From positions 1-48,969 of the forward strand of contig NZ_BOPC01000066.1 in NCBI RefSeq assembly GCF_016863555.1: a stretch of 48,969 nt of DNA. The letters are read 5' to 3'. This DNA is from Micromonospora qiuiae (GTDB taxonomy: Bacteria > Actinomycetota > Actinomycetes > Mycobacteriales > Micromonosporaceae). A model generated the notes under the pieces. It made no database searches. It had not been told where the DNA came from and worked only from the letters and a program-made list of their open reading frames with translations. Each line of letters opens with the position of its first letter. The stretch's first letter is position 1. The position numbers and the translations under genes were made by a program. Below, in pieces: positions 24,624 through 32,230 of the stretch.

Positions 24624-25631
24624 ATGCCGAGCGGGGTCATCGAGATCGAGGGTCTGCGCAAGACCTTCCACAGTGTGCGCCGGGGCCGCCGGGTCGCCGT
24701 CGACGGTTTCGACCTGCGGGTCGAGGCCGGCCAGGTGCACGGGTTCCTCGGTCCCAACGGGTCGGGCAAGACGACCACGCTGCGGGCTCTGCTCGGGCTG
24801 GTCCGCGCCGACGAGGGGCGGATGAGCGTGCTCGGGGCCGCCGCGCCGGACCAGTTGCCCCGGGTCACCGGGCGGGTCGGCGCAATCGTGGAGAGCCCGC
24901 AGTTCTTCGGCAACTTCACCGGCTACCGCACGCTGCGGCTGCTCGCCCTGGCCGGTGGCGTACCCGTCGCCCGGGTCGACGAGGTGCTGGAGGAGGTGGG
25001 CCTGGGCGACCGGGGCCACGAACGGGTCAAGGGCTACTCGCTCGGCATGAAGCAGCGCCTGGCTGTGGCCTCGGCCCTGCTCAAGCGCCCCGAGCTGCTG
25101 ATCCTGGACGAACCGGCCAACGGGCTGGACCCGGCGGGCATCCGGGAGATGCGCGACCTGATGCGAGGGTTGGCGGCGAACGGGGTGACGGTGCTGCTCT
25201 CCAGCCACATCCTGGCCGAGATCCAGCTGATCTGCGACCACGTCACGATCATTTCGCGGGGGCGGCGGGTGGCGGCCGGTCCGGTGCAGGAGGTGCTGGC
25301 CGGCTTCGACCGCGCCGAGTGCCTGGTCCGCGCCGACGACCTGGTTCGGGCCGAGGAGTTGCTGCTGGCCGCCGGGCTGACGGTCACCGGGCACGGCGAC
25401 CATCTGGTGGTCGGCGGCGTGCCGGATCCGGTCACGGTCAGCCGGACGCTGGGCGAGCAGGGCGTCTGGGTACGCGAACTGACCCCGTTGCGGCCGGATC
25501 TGGAGAGCGTCTTCCTGGAGCTGACCGGCACCACGCCGCATCCGGGCGTACCGCGGCAGCCGGACGGCTCGACGCCGCGCCCGGACCCGACCGTGATCGA
25601 CCTCGACGACGTACGGGGAGTGGACGCGTGA
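24624..25631 (+). CDS. ABC transporter ATP-binding protein (ABC-2 exporter type)
   Basis: 335 residues from MPSGVIEIEGLRKTFHSVRR; the ATG at 24624 has CGGAGGG 4 bases upstream. Walker A GPNGSGKTTTLRALLG, Q-loop VESPQFFGNFTGYRTLR, signature YSLGMKQRLAVASAL, Walker B LLILDEPANGLDP and switch His in SSHILAEI are intact. The C-terminal 90 residues form the accessory domain of drug/lipid exporter ATPases, with a short Pro-rich tail. The stop overlaps the GTG of the permease gene (GTGA), so the two genes form a unit. Confidence 0.94.
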   Translation: MPSGVIEIEGLRKTFHSVRRGRRVAVDGFDLRVEAGQVHGFLGPNGSGKTTTLRALLGLVRADEGRMSVLGAAAPDQLPRVTGRVGAIVESPQFFGNFTGYRTLRLLALAGGVPVARVDEVLEEVGLGDRGHERVKGYSLGMKQRLAVASALLKRPELLILDEPANGLDPAGIREMRDLMRGLAANGVTVLLSSHILAEIQLICDHVTIISRGRRVAAGPVQEVLAGFDRAECLVRADDLVRAEELLLAAGLTVTGHGDHLVVGGVPDPVTVSRTLGEQGVWVRELTPLRPDLESVFLELTGTTPHPGVPRQPDGSTPRPDPTVIDLDDVRGVDA

Positions 25632-26668
25632 ACCTGATCCGGGCCGAGGTGGAGCGGCTGGCCGCCCGCCGCTTCGTGCAGCTCATGGTCGTCCTGTTGG
25701 CGTTCGCCTTCGCGGTGACGGCGGCCACCACGTTGGCCGGCTCGCACCAGCCCAGCGCCAGCGAACTGGCGCAGGCGCAGCAGGAGGCCATGGCCGAGCG
25801 GCGTGAGATGGAGGTGCGGCACGCCAACTGTCTCGCGCGGGAGCAGGGCGCTCCGCCGCCCGTCGAGGACTACGGCTACCTGCCGGGCGACTGTTCCGAG
25901 TTGGATCCGGCGCTGCGGGACCGGTTGCCGGTGACGGCCGACTATTTGAACGGGGTGTTCACCTTCACCCGGCAGGCCGAGCCGCTGCTGTACTTCCTGG
26001 TGGCGTTCCTGGTGCTGTTCGGCTTCCTGGTCGGCGCCTCCTACATCGGCGCCGACCTGAATTCCGGTGGGGTGGTCAACCTGCTGCTGTGGCGGCCGCG
26101 CCGGCTGGCGGTGCTCGGCACCAAGCTGGGCACGCTGCTGGGGGTGACGCTGGCGGTGTCGGTGCTCGCCTCAGTGGCGTACCTCGTCACCTTCTGGATC
26201 ATCGCGCAGGTCGCCGGCTATCCCGGCCCGACCGACGCGTCCTTCTGGACGTCGCTGGGCGCGATCTGGGGACGTGGGTTGGTGCTGGTGCTGCTCGCCA
26301 CGGCGGTCGGCTTCGCCGTCGCGGCGATGGGTCGGCACACCTCGGCGGCGCTCGGCGCGGTAGCCGCGTACCTCGTGGTGTGGGAGTTGGGTGGCCGGAT
26401 CGTGCTGGAGATCCTCCAGGCGGCCCGGCCCGACCAGCTCATGCTCTCCACGTACGTCGGCGCGTGGCTGACCGGTGAGATGACGTTCTGGGACAACAGC
26501 GCCTGCATAGGTGATCGCCACGGACAGTTCGGCCCGGGCCTGGCCTTCGGCTACTGCGACGGCAGCTACACGCTGGGCTGGCCGGCGGCGCTGGCCGTGC
26601 TGCTGCTGCTCACCGGCGGGCTCACCGCCGCGGCCTTCGCCGTGTTCCGGCGTCGTGACCTGATCTGA
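25628..26668 (+). CDS. ABC transporter permease (ABC-2 type)
   Basis: 346 residues, start GTG at 25628 overlapping the ATPase stop. About six hydrophobic helices: FVQLMVVLLAFAFAVTAATT near the N-terminus, then YFLVAFLVLFGFLVGASYIG and further pairs up to AALAVLLLLTGGLTAAAFAV. A large extracytoplasmic loop (about 40-110), with two cysteines, separates the first two helices, as in NosY/BcrB-like permeases. The substrate is unknown. The long open frame that begins at 24581 is only a shadow of the ATPase until this start. Confidence 0.9.
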   Translation: MNLIRAEVERLAARRFVQLMVVLLAFAFAVTAATTLAGSHQPSASELAQAQQEAMAERREMEVRHANCLAREQGAPPPVEDYGYLPGDCSELDPALRDRLPVTADYLNGVFTFTRQAEPLLYFLVAFLVLFGFLVGASYIGADLNSGGVVNLLLWRPRRLAVLGTKLGTLLGVTLAVSVLASVAYLVTFWIIAQVAGYPGPTDASFWTSLGAIWGRGLVLVLLATAVGFAVAAMGRHTSAALGAVAAYLVVWELGGRIVLEILQAARPDQLMLSTYVGAWLTGEMTFWDNSACIGDRHGQFGPGLAFGYCDGSYTLGWPAALAVLLLLTGGLTAAAFAVFRRRDLI

Positions 26669-26674
26669 TCCCGC

Positions 26675-27850
26675 TCAGCCGACCGTGGAGCCGAAGACCT
26701 CGTCCCGGACGGCGTCCAGGGCGGTACGCAGCGCTCCGTGCAGGATCGGCTCCTCGGTGAGCCCGGTGGGCACCACCCGGGGGCGCACCAGCGTGATCGC
26801 GGCGACCTCGTGCTGTACCCGCTCGGCCAGCGCCGCACCACCGGCCTGGCCCACCTCCCCGGCGAGGACCACCAGCGGCGGGTCCAGCACCACGCAGGTG
26901 CTCGCCACACCGAGGGCAAGCCGGCGGGCCACCTCGTCGAGCATCGGTCCGCCGGCGGTGCCGTCGGCGATCGCGGCGCGCACGGCGTCGGCGGCGGCAG
27001 TGTCGGGATAACCATGCTCGCGGGCCAGCGCCCGGATCGCGTCCGCGCCGGCCACCTGCTGGAACGCCGGTTTGGCCCGGCGGGAGACATCGCGCGGGAT
27101 CGGCGCGCCGGGCACCGGAAGATAGCCGATCTCGCCGGCCGCGCCGCTGCTGCCCTGGTGCAGCCGCCCGCCCAGCATTATCGCCAGGCCGACACCGGTG
27201 CCGACCCAGACCAGCACGAAGTCCGAGAGCCCCCGAGCCGCGCCGGACTGTGCCTCGGCCACCGCCGCGAGGTTGACGTCGTTCTCGAACACGACCGGGG
27301 TGTCCAGGTCGTCGCGGAGCGCGGCGAGCAGACCGCGATGCCAGCGGGGCAGGTTGAACGCGAAGGTGATGTCGCCGGTGCCCGGGTCGACCAGGCCGGG
27401 GGTGCCCAGCACGATCCGGCGTACGCTCGACAACTGCGCTCCGGCGCTGCTGGCGGCCTGGACCACGGCGTTGTGCACCACGCCCACCGGGTCGTCGGTG
27501 TCCCGGGTGGACTGCTCGACCCGGGAGATCACGGCACCGGTGATGTCGGCGCAGGCCGCCACCACACGCTCCGGGCCCACGTCCACGCCGACCACGTGGG
27601 CGCTGCCCGGCCGCACCGCGTAGAGCTGGGCGTTCGGCCCTCGCCCACCGGCCTGCTCACCGACCCGGGTGACCAGTCCGCGTTCCTCCAGCCGCTCCAC
27701 CAGCTGAGACGCGGTGACCTTGGACAGGCCGGTCAGCTCGCCGAGGCGGGCCCGGGTCAGCGGCCCCTGTTCCAGCAGTAGTTCCAGCGCCGCGCGGTCG
27801 TTGAGGGCTCGCAACAGACGTGGGGTGCCCGGCAGCCGGGTGGCGCTCAT
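26675..27850 (-). CDS. ROK-family transcriptional regulator
   Basis: 391 residues. An N-terminal winged HTH (about 15-65, LTRARLGELTGLSKVTASQLVERLEERGLV) is joined to a ROK sugar-binding domain (VGVDVGPERVVAACADITGA; FENDVNLAAVAEAQSGAARG). The CxCGxxGCxE zinc motif of NagC-type repressors is absent: after GEIGYLPVP the segment lacks cysteines. It is divergent from the NagZ-type gene with a shared 144-base control region that holds a C(A/T)GTAAAC repeat, so it probably controls that gene and itself. The ligand is likely an amino sugar or its phosphate; this is inference. Confidence 0.9.
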   Translation of the reverse strand: MSATRLPGTPRLLRALNDRAALELLLEQGPLTRARLGELTGLSKVTASQLVERLEERGLVTRVGEQAGGRGPNAQLYAVRPGSAHVVGVDVGPERVVAACADITGAVISRVEQSTRDTDDPVGVVHNAVVQAASSAGAQLSSVRRIVLGTPGLVDPGTGDITFAFNLPRWHRGLLAALRDDLDTPVVFENDVNLAAVAEAQSGAARGLSDFVLVWVGTGVGLAIMLGGRLHQGSSGAAGEIGYLPVPGAPIPRDVSRRAKPAFQQVAGADAIRALAREHGYPDTAAADAVRAAIADGTAGGPMLDEVARRLALGVASTCVVLDPPLVVLAGEVGQAGGAALAERVQHEVAAITLVRPRVVPTGLTEEPILHGALRTALDAVRDEVFGSTVG

Positions 27851-27866
27851 GTCATGTCCTCAAGTT

Positions 27867-27890
27867 CAGTAAACCTTGCTAACTGTAAAC
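27867..27890. promoter_or_regulatory. Putative operator in the ROK/nagZ divergent promoter
   Basis: CAGTAAAC at 27867-27874 and CTGTAAAC at 27883-27890 are direct repeats with a 16-bp period in an A/T-rich pocket just upstream of the regulator. TTTAC/GTAAA boxes are typical of operators for ROK-type repressors. Assignment to this regulator is inference from position. Confidence 0.5.
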
Positions 27891-27994
27891 TGCCCTGCGA
27901 ACGGGTAGCCGTAGCGTATCCGGCCGCGCGGACGGGAAGCTTTCCGCCGACCCGGTACGACATCCGCGCCGGCCGGCGGGAGAGGAGAGATCAC

Positions 27995-29446
27995 GTGGGG
28001 CTGGACCCAGGACTTCGTCGCCTCGCGCTGGGCACCCTGCTGGCCGCGTACCCGGGACCGGTCCCACCCGACTGGGCCGTCGACCTGGTCGCCGACGGAC
28101 TCGCCGGGCACACCCTGTTCGGCCGAAACATCCACCAGCCGGCCCAGGTGGCGGCGAGCACCGCCGCGCTGCGTACCGGCCGGCCCGACGTGCTGATCGC
28201 CATCGACGAGGAGGGTGGCGACGTCACCCGGCTGGCGCACGCCACCGGCAGCCCGTACCCCGGCAACGCCGCGCTCGGCGCGATCGGCGACGTGTCCCTG
28301 ACCCGCCGGATCCACCACGCCATCGGCGCGGAACTGGCCGGTCTCGGCATCACCGTCAACCTGGCGCCCACCGTCGACGTCAACAGCGCCGACGACAACC
28401 CGGTGATCGGCACCCGGTCGTTCGGCGCCGATCCGGCGCGGGTTGCCGCGCACGCCGCCGCCGCGACCGCCGGCCTGCAGTCCGCCGGGATCGCGGCCTG
28501 CGCGAAGCACTTTCCCGGGCACGGCGCCACGGTCGCCGACTCCCACTACGAGCTACCCACCGTGGACGTCCCGCCGGACGTGCTGCGCCGGCGCGACCTG
28601 CCGCCGTTCGCCGCGGTGGTGGCCGCCGGCGCCCGGGCGGTGATGACCGCGCACATCCGGGTGCCCGCGCTGACCGGCGACCGGCCGGCGACGTTCAGCC
28701 GCGCGGTGCTGGTGGACCTGTTGCGCGACGAGTACGGCTTCACCGGCGCTGTGATCACCGACGCGCTGGAGATGAAGGGTGCCGCCCTCGCCGCCGGCGG
28801 GATCGCCCCCGGCGCGGTGCTGGCCCTGGCTGCCGGCGCGGACCTGCTCTGCATCGGCGCCAGGGTCGACGCCGAACTGGTCGAGCGAGTGGCCGCTGAG
28901 ATCGTGGCCGCGCTGGGCGACGGCCGGCTGACCCGGGACCGGGTCGAGCAGGCGGCCGGTCGCGCCGCGGAACTCGCCGCCTGGACCCGGGCCGCCGGCA
29001 GGTCCTCCGGCATCCCCACCGAGCTGGGGTACGCGGCGGCGCGCCGGGCGGTACGCGTGGAGGGCGTCCTGACCGGGTTGGCGAATCCGCTGGTGGTGCA
29101 ACTGCACGCCGCCACCACCATCGCCGAGGGGCGGGTGCCGTGGGGGCTGGAGCCGCACCTGGACGGCACCGAGCAGATCCGGGTGGTGGCCGCCGAAGCC
29201 GACCCGGAAGACCTGCGCCGCCGCGCGGGGTCCCGGCCGATCGTGCTGGTCGGTCGGCACCTGCACCGCCTGCCGGGCGGGCCGGAGCTGGCCGCCGCGC
29301 TGGCCGCCCGGCACCCGGTGGTGGTGGTCGAGATGGGCTGGCCGGCCAGCTGGCGGCCACCCGGCGCCCAGGCCTTCGTGACCACGTACGGCGCGAGCCA
29401 CGCCAACGGTCGAGCCGCCGCAGAAGCGCTGGGCCTGATCCGCTGA
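27995..29446 (+). CDS. nagZ: Beta-N-acetylhexosaminidase, GH3 (NagZ type)
   Basis: 483 residues from GTG 27995, which has GAGAGGAGA just upstream; no signal peptide, so probably cytoplasmic. The NagZ hallmarks are present: KHFPGHG (171-177) followed by the mobile-loop Asp182-His184 (DSH) that serves as acid/base, and nucleophile Asp256 in VITDALEMKGA. It releases N-acetylglucosamine from chitin fragments or cell-wall muropeptides. A C-terminal extension of about 130 residues beyond the catalytic domain is typical of actinobacterial members. It is probably under the divergent ROK regulator. Confidence 0.9.
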   Translation: MGLDPGLRRLALGTLLAAYPGPVPPDWAVDLVADGLAGHTLFGRNIHQPAQVAASTAALRTGRPDVLIAIDEEGGDVTRLAHATGSPYPGNAALGAIGDVSLTRRIHHAIGAELAGLGITVNLAPTVDVNSADDNPVIGTRSFGADPARVAAHAAAATAGLQSAGIAACAKHFPGHGATVADSHYELPTVDVPPDVLRRRDLPPFAAVVAAGARAVMTAHIRVPALTGDRPATFSRAVLVDLLRDEYGFTGAVITDALEMKGAALAAGGIAPGAVLALAAGADLLCIGARVDAELVERVAAEIVAALGDGRLTRDRVEQAAGRAAELAAWTRAAGRSSGIPTELGYAAARRAVRVEGVLTGLANPLVVQLHAATTIAEGRVPWGLEPHLDGTEQIRVVAAEADPEDLRRRAGSRPIVLVGRHLHRLPGGPELAAALAARHPVVVVEMGWPASWRPPGAQAFVTTYGASHANGRAAAEALGLIR

Positions 29447-29609
29447 CCGCACCCTGCGTCACTGGCCCGCTCGGTCGACGTTCGACACGTCACTCCAGGT
29501 CAAGTCCACTATTGGACACCTTGGAGGCGGCGTTGACATCTTGCCGACGAGGGTCCGAATACGTAGCGTGATCGACGTCGAGTCACCTGCGGATCTGGGG
29601 AGGACGGCT

Positions 29610-29645
29610 GCGGACCGTGGATCCGGCCCGGGATCCACGGTCCGC
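29610..29645. terminator. Perfect 15-bp hairpin terminator
   Basis: GCGGACCGTGGATCC at 29610-29624 pairs exactly with GGATCCACGGTCCGC at 29631-29645, loop GGCCCG. It lies 16 bases behind the GNAT gene stop (minus strand) and can also stop read-through from nagZ. The rest of the gap 29447-29609 shows no gene. Confidence 0.8.
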
Positions 29646-29661
29646 GCCCTGCCGTGGCTGG

Positions 29662-30321
29662 TCAGCTGGGATAGACCCCGTACGAGCGCCAGCCCCGGTC
29701 CGGGAAGCCGGCCGCCTCGGCCACCCGGGCGGAAGCGGCGTTGCGGCGGTCGTGCAGATAGGTCGGCACGGCGCCCTCGTCGAGCACCCGGCGGGCGGCC
29801 TGGGCGACCAGTCGCCGGGCCAGTCCACGCCCCCGCGCGGCCGGCACCGTGCCCACCGCCAATTCGTGTCCGTACCGGTCGTGGCGTTTGATTCCGACCC
29901 CGGCCAGGTAGCGGCCCCGGTCGTCGCGGACCACCAGCACGGCCCGGTCGAACAGCCGCATCCAGGAGGGCAGGCCGACGGTGCCGGGCGGAATCCACTC
30001 GCCCACGTCGGGCAGTGGCGCGGGCGCGACGCTCCAGCGGAACACGTCGTCGTGGACCGCCCACCCGGTGTGGCCGACCTGTGCCGGCAGGGCATGCAGC
30101 AACCGCTCCGGCCGCCGGGCCAGCTCGCGCACGGCCGGGACCCGGTCCGGCGGCACGGAGAGCACGGTGCTCGCCCCGGCGCGGATCGCGACGGCCGGCC
30201 GTAGTCGCCCGTCCCAGGCCGGGCGGGTGCGCCGCCACGATCCCACCACGTGCAGACCCCGGCCCGCCGGCCACTGCCCCAGCCAGGTCGCCAGGTGCAG
30301 GTGGAGTCGCCGGTCGAGCAT
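29662..30321 (-). CDS. GNAT-family N-acetyltransferase
   Basis: 219 residues. The GNAT fold is in the C-terminal half: the acetyl-CoA pyrophosphate-binding motif is AVGTVPAARGRGLARRLVAQ (R/QxxGxG/A as ARGRGLA), followed by LHDRRNAASARVAEAAGFPD. The N-terminal 100 residues have no recognised domain. The ATG at 30321 has GGGAGGT upstream. The substrate is unknown. A strong terminator follows the stop. Confidence 0.85.
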   Translation of the reverse strand: MLDRRLHLHLATWLGQWPAGRGLHVVGSWRRTRPAWDGRLRPAVAIRAGASTVLSVPPDRVPAVRELARRPERLLHALPAQVGHTGWAVHDDVFRWSVAPAPLPDVGEWIPPGTVGLPSWMRLFDRAVLVVRDDRGRYLAGVGIKRHDRYGHELAVGTVPAARGRGLARRLVAQAARRVLDEGAVPTYLHDRRNAASARVAEAAGFPDRGWRSYGVYPS

Positions 30322-30480
30322 CGGTCACCTCCCGCGCCGCCGCTGCCGCTGACGTCCTCACGGTACGACGACCGGGCGCGACCGCGCCGACCGATGATCG
30401 ACGGGCCGGGAACCCGGTCCATCGACCGAGCGTCATATCCATTTCCATACATGGACAACTTTCTCTGCAACCGTGAGGGC

Positions 30481-30666
30481 ATGCCATTTCAGTCGAACGA
30501 CCGCTGCCAGCAGCACACCGAACGGATCTGGCGGCCTCGCCGACTCGCCGGCCACTTCCCGGCCCAGCCGCCGTACCGTGATCACCGCAACGGCACGCTC
30601 ACCTGGCGCGAGCTGAACAGTCTGCCGCCCGGCGCCTCGACCCGCCGGCACCTGAACACCCGCTGA
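30481..30666 (+). CDS. Possible small protein (61 residues)
   Basis: Frame from ATG 30481 (MPFQSNDRCQQHTERIWRPR) to TGA. Third codon positions are strongly G/C as in genuine neighbours, and GAGGG precedes the ATG. It is basic and hydrophilic, with no signal or membrane segment. An upstream ATG at 30451 is possible. I do not recognise it; a chance frame cannot be excluded. Confidence 0.4.
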   Translation: MPFQSNDRCQQHTERIWRPRRLAGHFPAQPPYRDHRNGTLTWRELNSLPPGASTRRHLNTR

Positions 30667-30812
30667 CACATCAAGATCGGGGTCGTGTTGGTGTGTCCGG
30701 AAGGGATGCCTCTGACACCGCGCCGGCACGGCGAGCCAACGCTCTCGTTCGCACACCTGTCGGGTAACGTCTGCTGGTCCCTCGACCGGTTACGACAGGA
30801 GCTACTGCACTC

Positions 30813-31331
30813 ATGGCCAAGAAGACGATCCGCGTCTCCGACTTCAGCGGCACGGTGCTGCGCCCCGACGACGAGGCGGTCCGCGTCGTCGTCCTGGAGC
30901 ACCCTGACCTGGTGGCCGGGCCCGTGCAGCTGGACGCGACCCCGACCGAGGTGGAGAGCATCGACGACGCCGCGCTGGACGTGGCGGTGGTCGAGATCCA
31001 CGACCGGCACGGCCAGGGCGAACCACGCCGGGTGGTGCTGACCGCCAGCGAGTTCGACGCCATGGCCACCGACACGCCGATGGCGCAACTGCTGAAGACC
31101 GCCGAGCGGGTACGCCCACCGAAGGCCCGCCGCGTCGCCGAGAAGGTCGATTACGGCACGATCGAGCATGCCGGCAAGCCGCACCGGGGGCGGGTCACCC
31201 CGGAAGAGGCCCAACTGGTGCGCGAGCGGCTCGACGAGGTGAACAAGCGCCTCGCCGACGCCGGGCTGCGCCAGATCGACCCAACCGACCCGGAGCACGC
31301 CGCCCGGTACGGCTTCCCGAGCGATTCCTGA
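30813..31331 (+). CDS. Conserved actinobacterial hypothetical protein
   Basis: 172 residues, MAKKTIRVSDFSGTVLRPDD at the start, with GGAG about 10 bases upstream. The N-terminal half looks beta-rich with many acidic residues. The C-terminal half is charged (VRPPKARRVAEKVDYGTIEH, then PEEAQLVRERLDEVNKRLAD) and could be helical. No domain recognised, no membrane segment. It ends 4 bases from the convergent HTH/Clp-N gene. Confidence 0.8.
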   Translation: MAKKTIRVSDFSGTVLRPDDEAVRVVVLEHPDLVAGPVQLDATPTEVESIDDAALDVAVVEIHDRHGQGEPRRVVLTASEFDAMATDTPMAQLLKTAERVRPPKARRVAEKVDYGTIEHAGKPHRGRVTPEEAQLVRERLDEVNKRLADAGLRQIDPTDPEHAARYGFPSDS

Positions 31332-31335
31332 TCAA

Positions 31336-32049
31336 CTACTCGAACGCCCGCAGCTTGTCCAGGGCCGCCACGAGGTACGCCTCGATGGCGGCCTTGTCCA
31401 CACCGAGACCGCTGAGCACGCCCTCGCCGTTCTCCTGCTCCAGCAGGGCGAGCAGGATGTGCTCGGTGCCGATGTAGTTGTGCCCGAGCCGCAGCGCCTC
31501 GCGGAAGGTCAGCTCCAGCACCTTCTTGCTGGCGGCGTCGTACGGAATCAGGTCGGGAACCTCGCCGACCGACGGCGGCAGCGCGCCCGTGGCGGCCTCT
31601 CGCACCGCCTCGGCGGACACGCCGCCGGCCGTCAGCGCCTTCGCGGCCAGCCCTTCCGGCTCGGCGAGCAGGCCGAGCACCAGGTGCGCCGGGGTGACCT
31701 CGGCGTTGCCGGCGGCCTTCGCCTCGTTGTGCGAGGCCATCACCACGTTGCGAGCGCGCGGGGTGAACCGGTCGAATCCCTGCTGCGGGTCCATCGCCGG
31801 ATTCACGAAGCGCTTCTGTGCGGCCTGCTTGCTCACTCCCATGCTGCGGCCGATCTCGGTCCAGGACGCGCCGGAGCGCCGGGCCTGGTCGACGAAGTGG
31901 CCGATGAGGTGATCGGCGACCTCGCCGATGTGGTCGGCGACCAGCACCGCGCCGGCGAGTTGGTCGAGCGCGTCGGTGTGGGTCCGCTTGATGGCCTGGA
32001 TCAGGTCGTCGAGGCGGACGGGCTTGCTCATCTGCACAGGATCAGTCAT
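31336..32049 (-). CDS. HTH protein with ClpC-like N-terminal domains
   Basis: 237 residues. The N-terminal part (about 8-80) has a helix-turn-helix (ASWTEIGRSMGVSKQAAQKR). Two Clp-N repeats follow: FTPRARNVVMASHNEAKAAG at about 94-145 and SKKVLELTFREALRLGHNYI at about 173-225 with GTEHILLALL. There is no AAA+ ATPase domain, so it cannot unfold proteins itself; it may bind ClpC clients or adaptors and regulate transcription. Two perfect palindromes cover its promoter, which points to autoregulation. The ATG at 32049 abuts the first palindrome and the mRNA looks leaderless; ATG 32031 is an alternative. Confidence 0.88.
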   Translation of the reverse strand: MTDPVQMSKPVRLDDLIQAIKRTHTDALDQLAGAVLVADHIGEVADHLIGHFVDQARRSGASWTEIGRSMGVSKQAAQKRFVNPAMDPQQGFDRFTPRARNVVMASHNEAKAAGNAEVTPAHLVLGLLAEPEGLAAKALTAGGVSAEAVREAATGALPPSVGEVPDLIPYDAASKKVLELTFREALRLGHNYIGTEHILLALLEQENGEGVLSGLGVDKAAIEAYLVAALDKLRAFE

Positions 32050-32070
32050 GCGTCAACCTTAGGTTGACGC
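32050..32070. promoter_or_regulatory. Palindromic operator O1 of the HTH/Clp-N gene
   Basis: Perfect palindrome with 10-bp arms GCGTCAACCT and AGGTTGACGC around one T. It directly abuts the start codon and covers the predicted -10 (TAAGGT, minus strand, 32061-32056). Confidence 0.85.
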
Positions 32071-32085
32071 ACCTGTCATCGTCAA
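32056..32085 (-). promoter_or_regulatory. Predicted leaderless promoter inside O1/O2
   Basis: On the minus strand, TTGACG (32085-32080), an 18-bp spacer and TAAGGT (32061-32056) form a sigma-70-like promoter. Only six bases separate the -10 from the ATG at 32049, so transcription would begin at or next to the A of the start codon. Confidence 0.6.
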
Positions 32086-32100
32086 CCATTGGTTGACGAT
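32078..32100. promoter_or_regulatory. Palindromic operator O2 of the HTH/Clp-N gene
   Basis: Perfect palindrome with 11-bp arms ATCGTCAACCA and TGGTTGACGAT around one T. It shares the CGTCAACC/GGTTGACG core with O1; the centres are 29 bp apart. It contains the predicted -35 (TTGACG, minus strand, 32085-32080). Confidence 0.85.
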
Positions 32101-32163
32101 GAGCGCCCAAGCCGGTGACAGCCGTTAACAAGCTTGACTAAATCTCCGCGCATCGACAGACTC

Positions 32164-32189
32164 GGATTGGGAGAGCGCTCTCCCAATCC
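32164..32189. promoter_or_regulatory. LacI-type operator upstream of the GH16 gene
   Basis: A 26-bp perfect palindrome with core TGGGAGAGCGCTCTCCCA (32168-32185), 41 bases upstream of the GTG start. It resembles the CebR-type box TGGGAGCGCTCCCA of actinobacterial glucan-utilisation genes with two inserted bases at the centre. A TTGACT at 32134-32139 could be the -35 of the promoter it blocks. Confidence 0.85.
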
Positions 32190-32230
32190 TCGCCGGCGCA
32201 TTCGTCCCTCCACCCCCGAGGAGAACCATC

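Noticed and set aside
24581..25627. Very long plus-strand open frame that leads into the permease
   Set aside because: It is the out-of-frame shadow of the ATPase gene; only the part after GTG 25628 has membrane helices and a proper overlap start.
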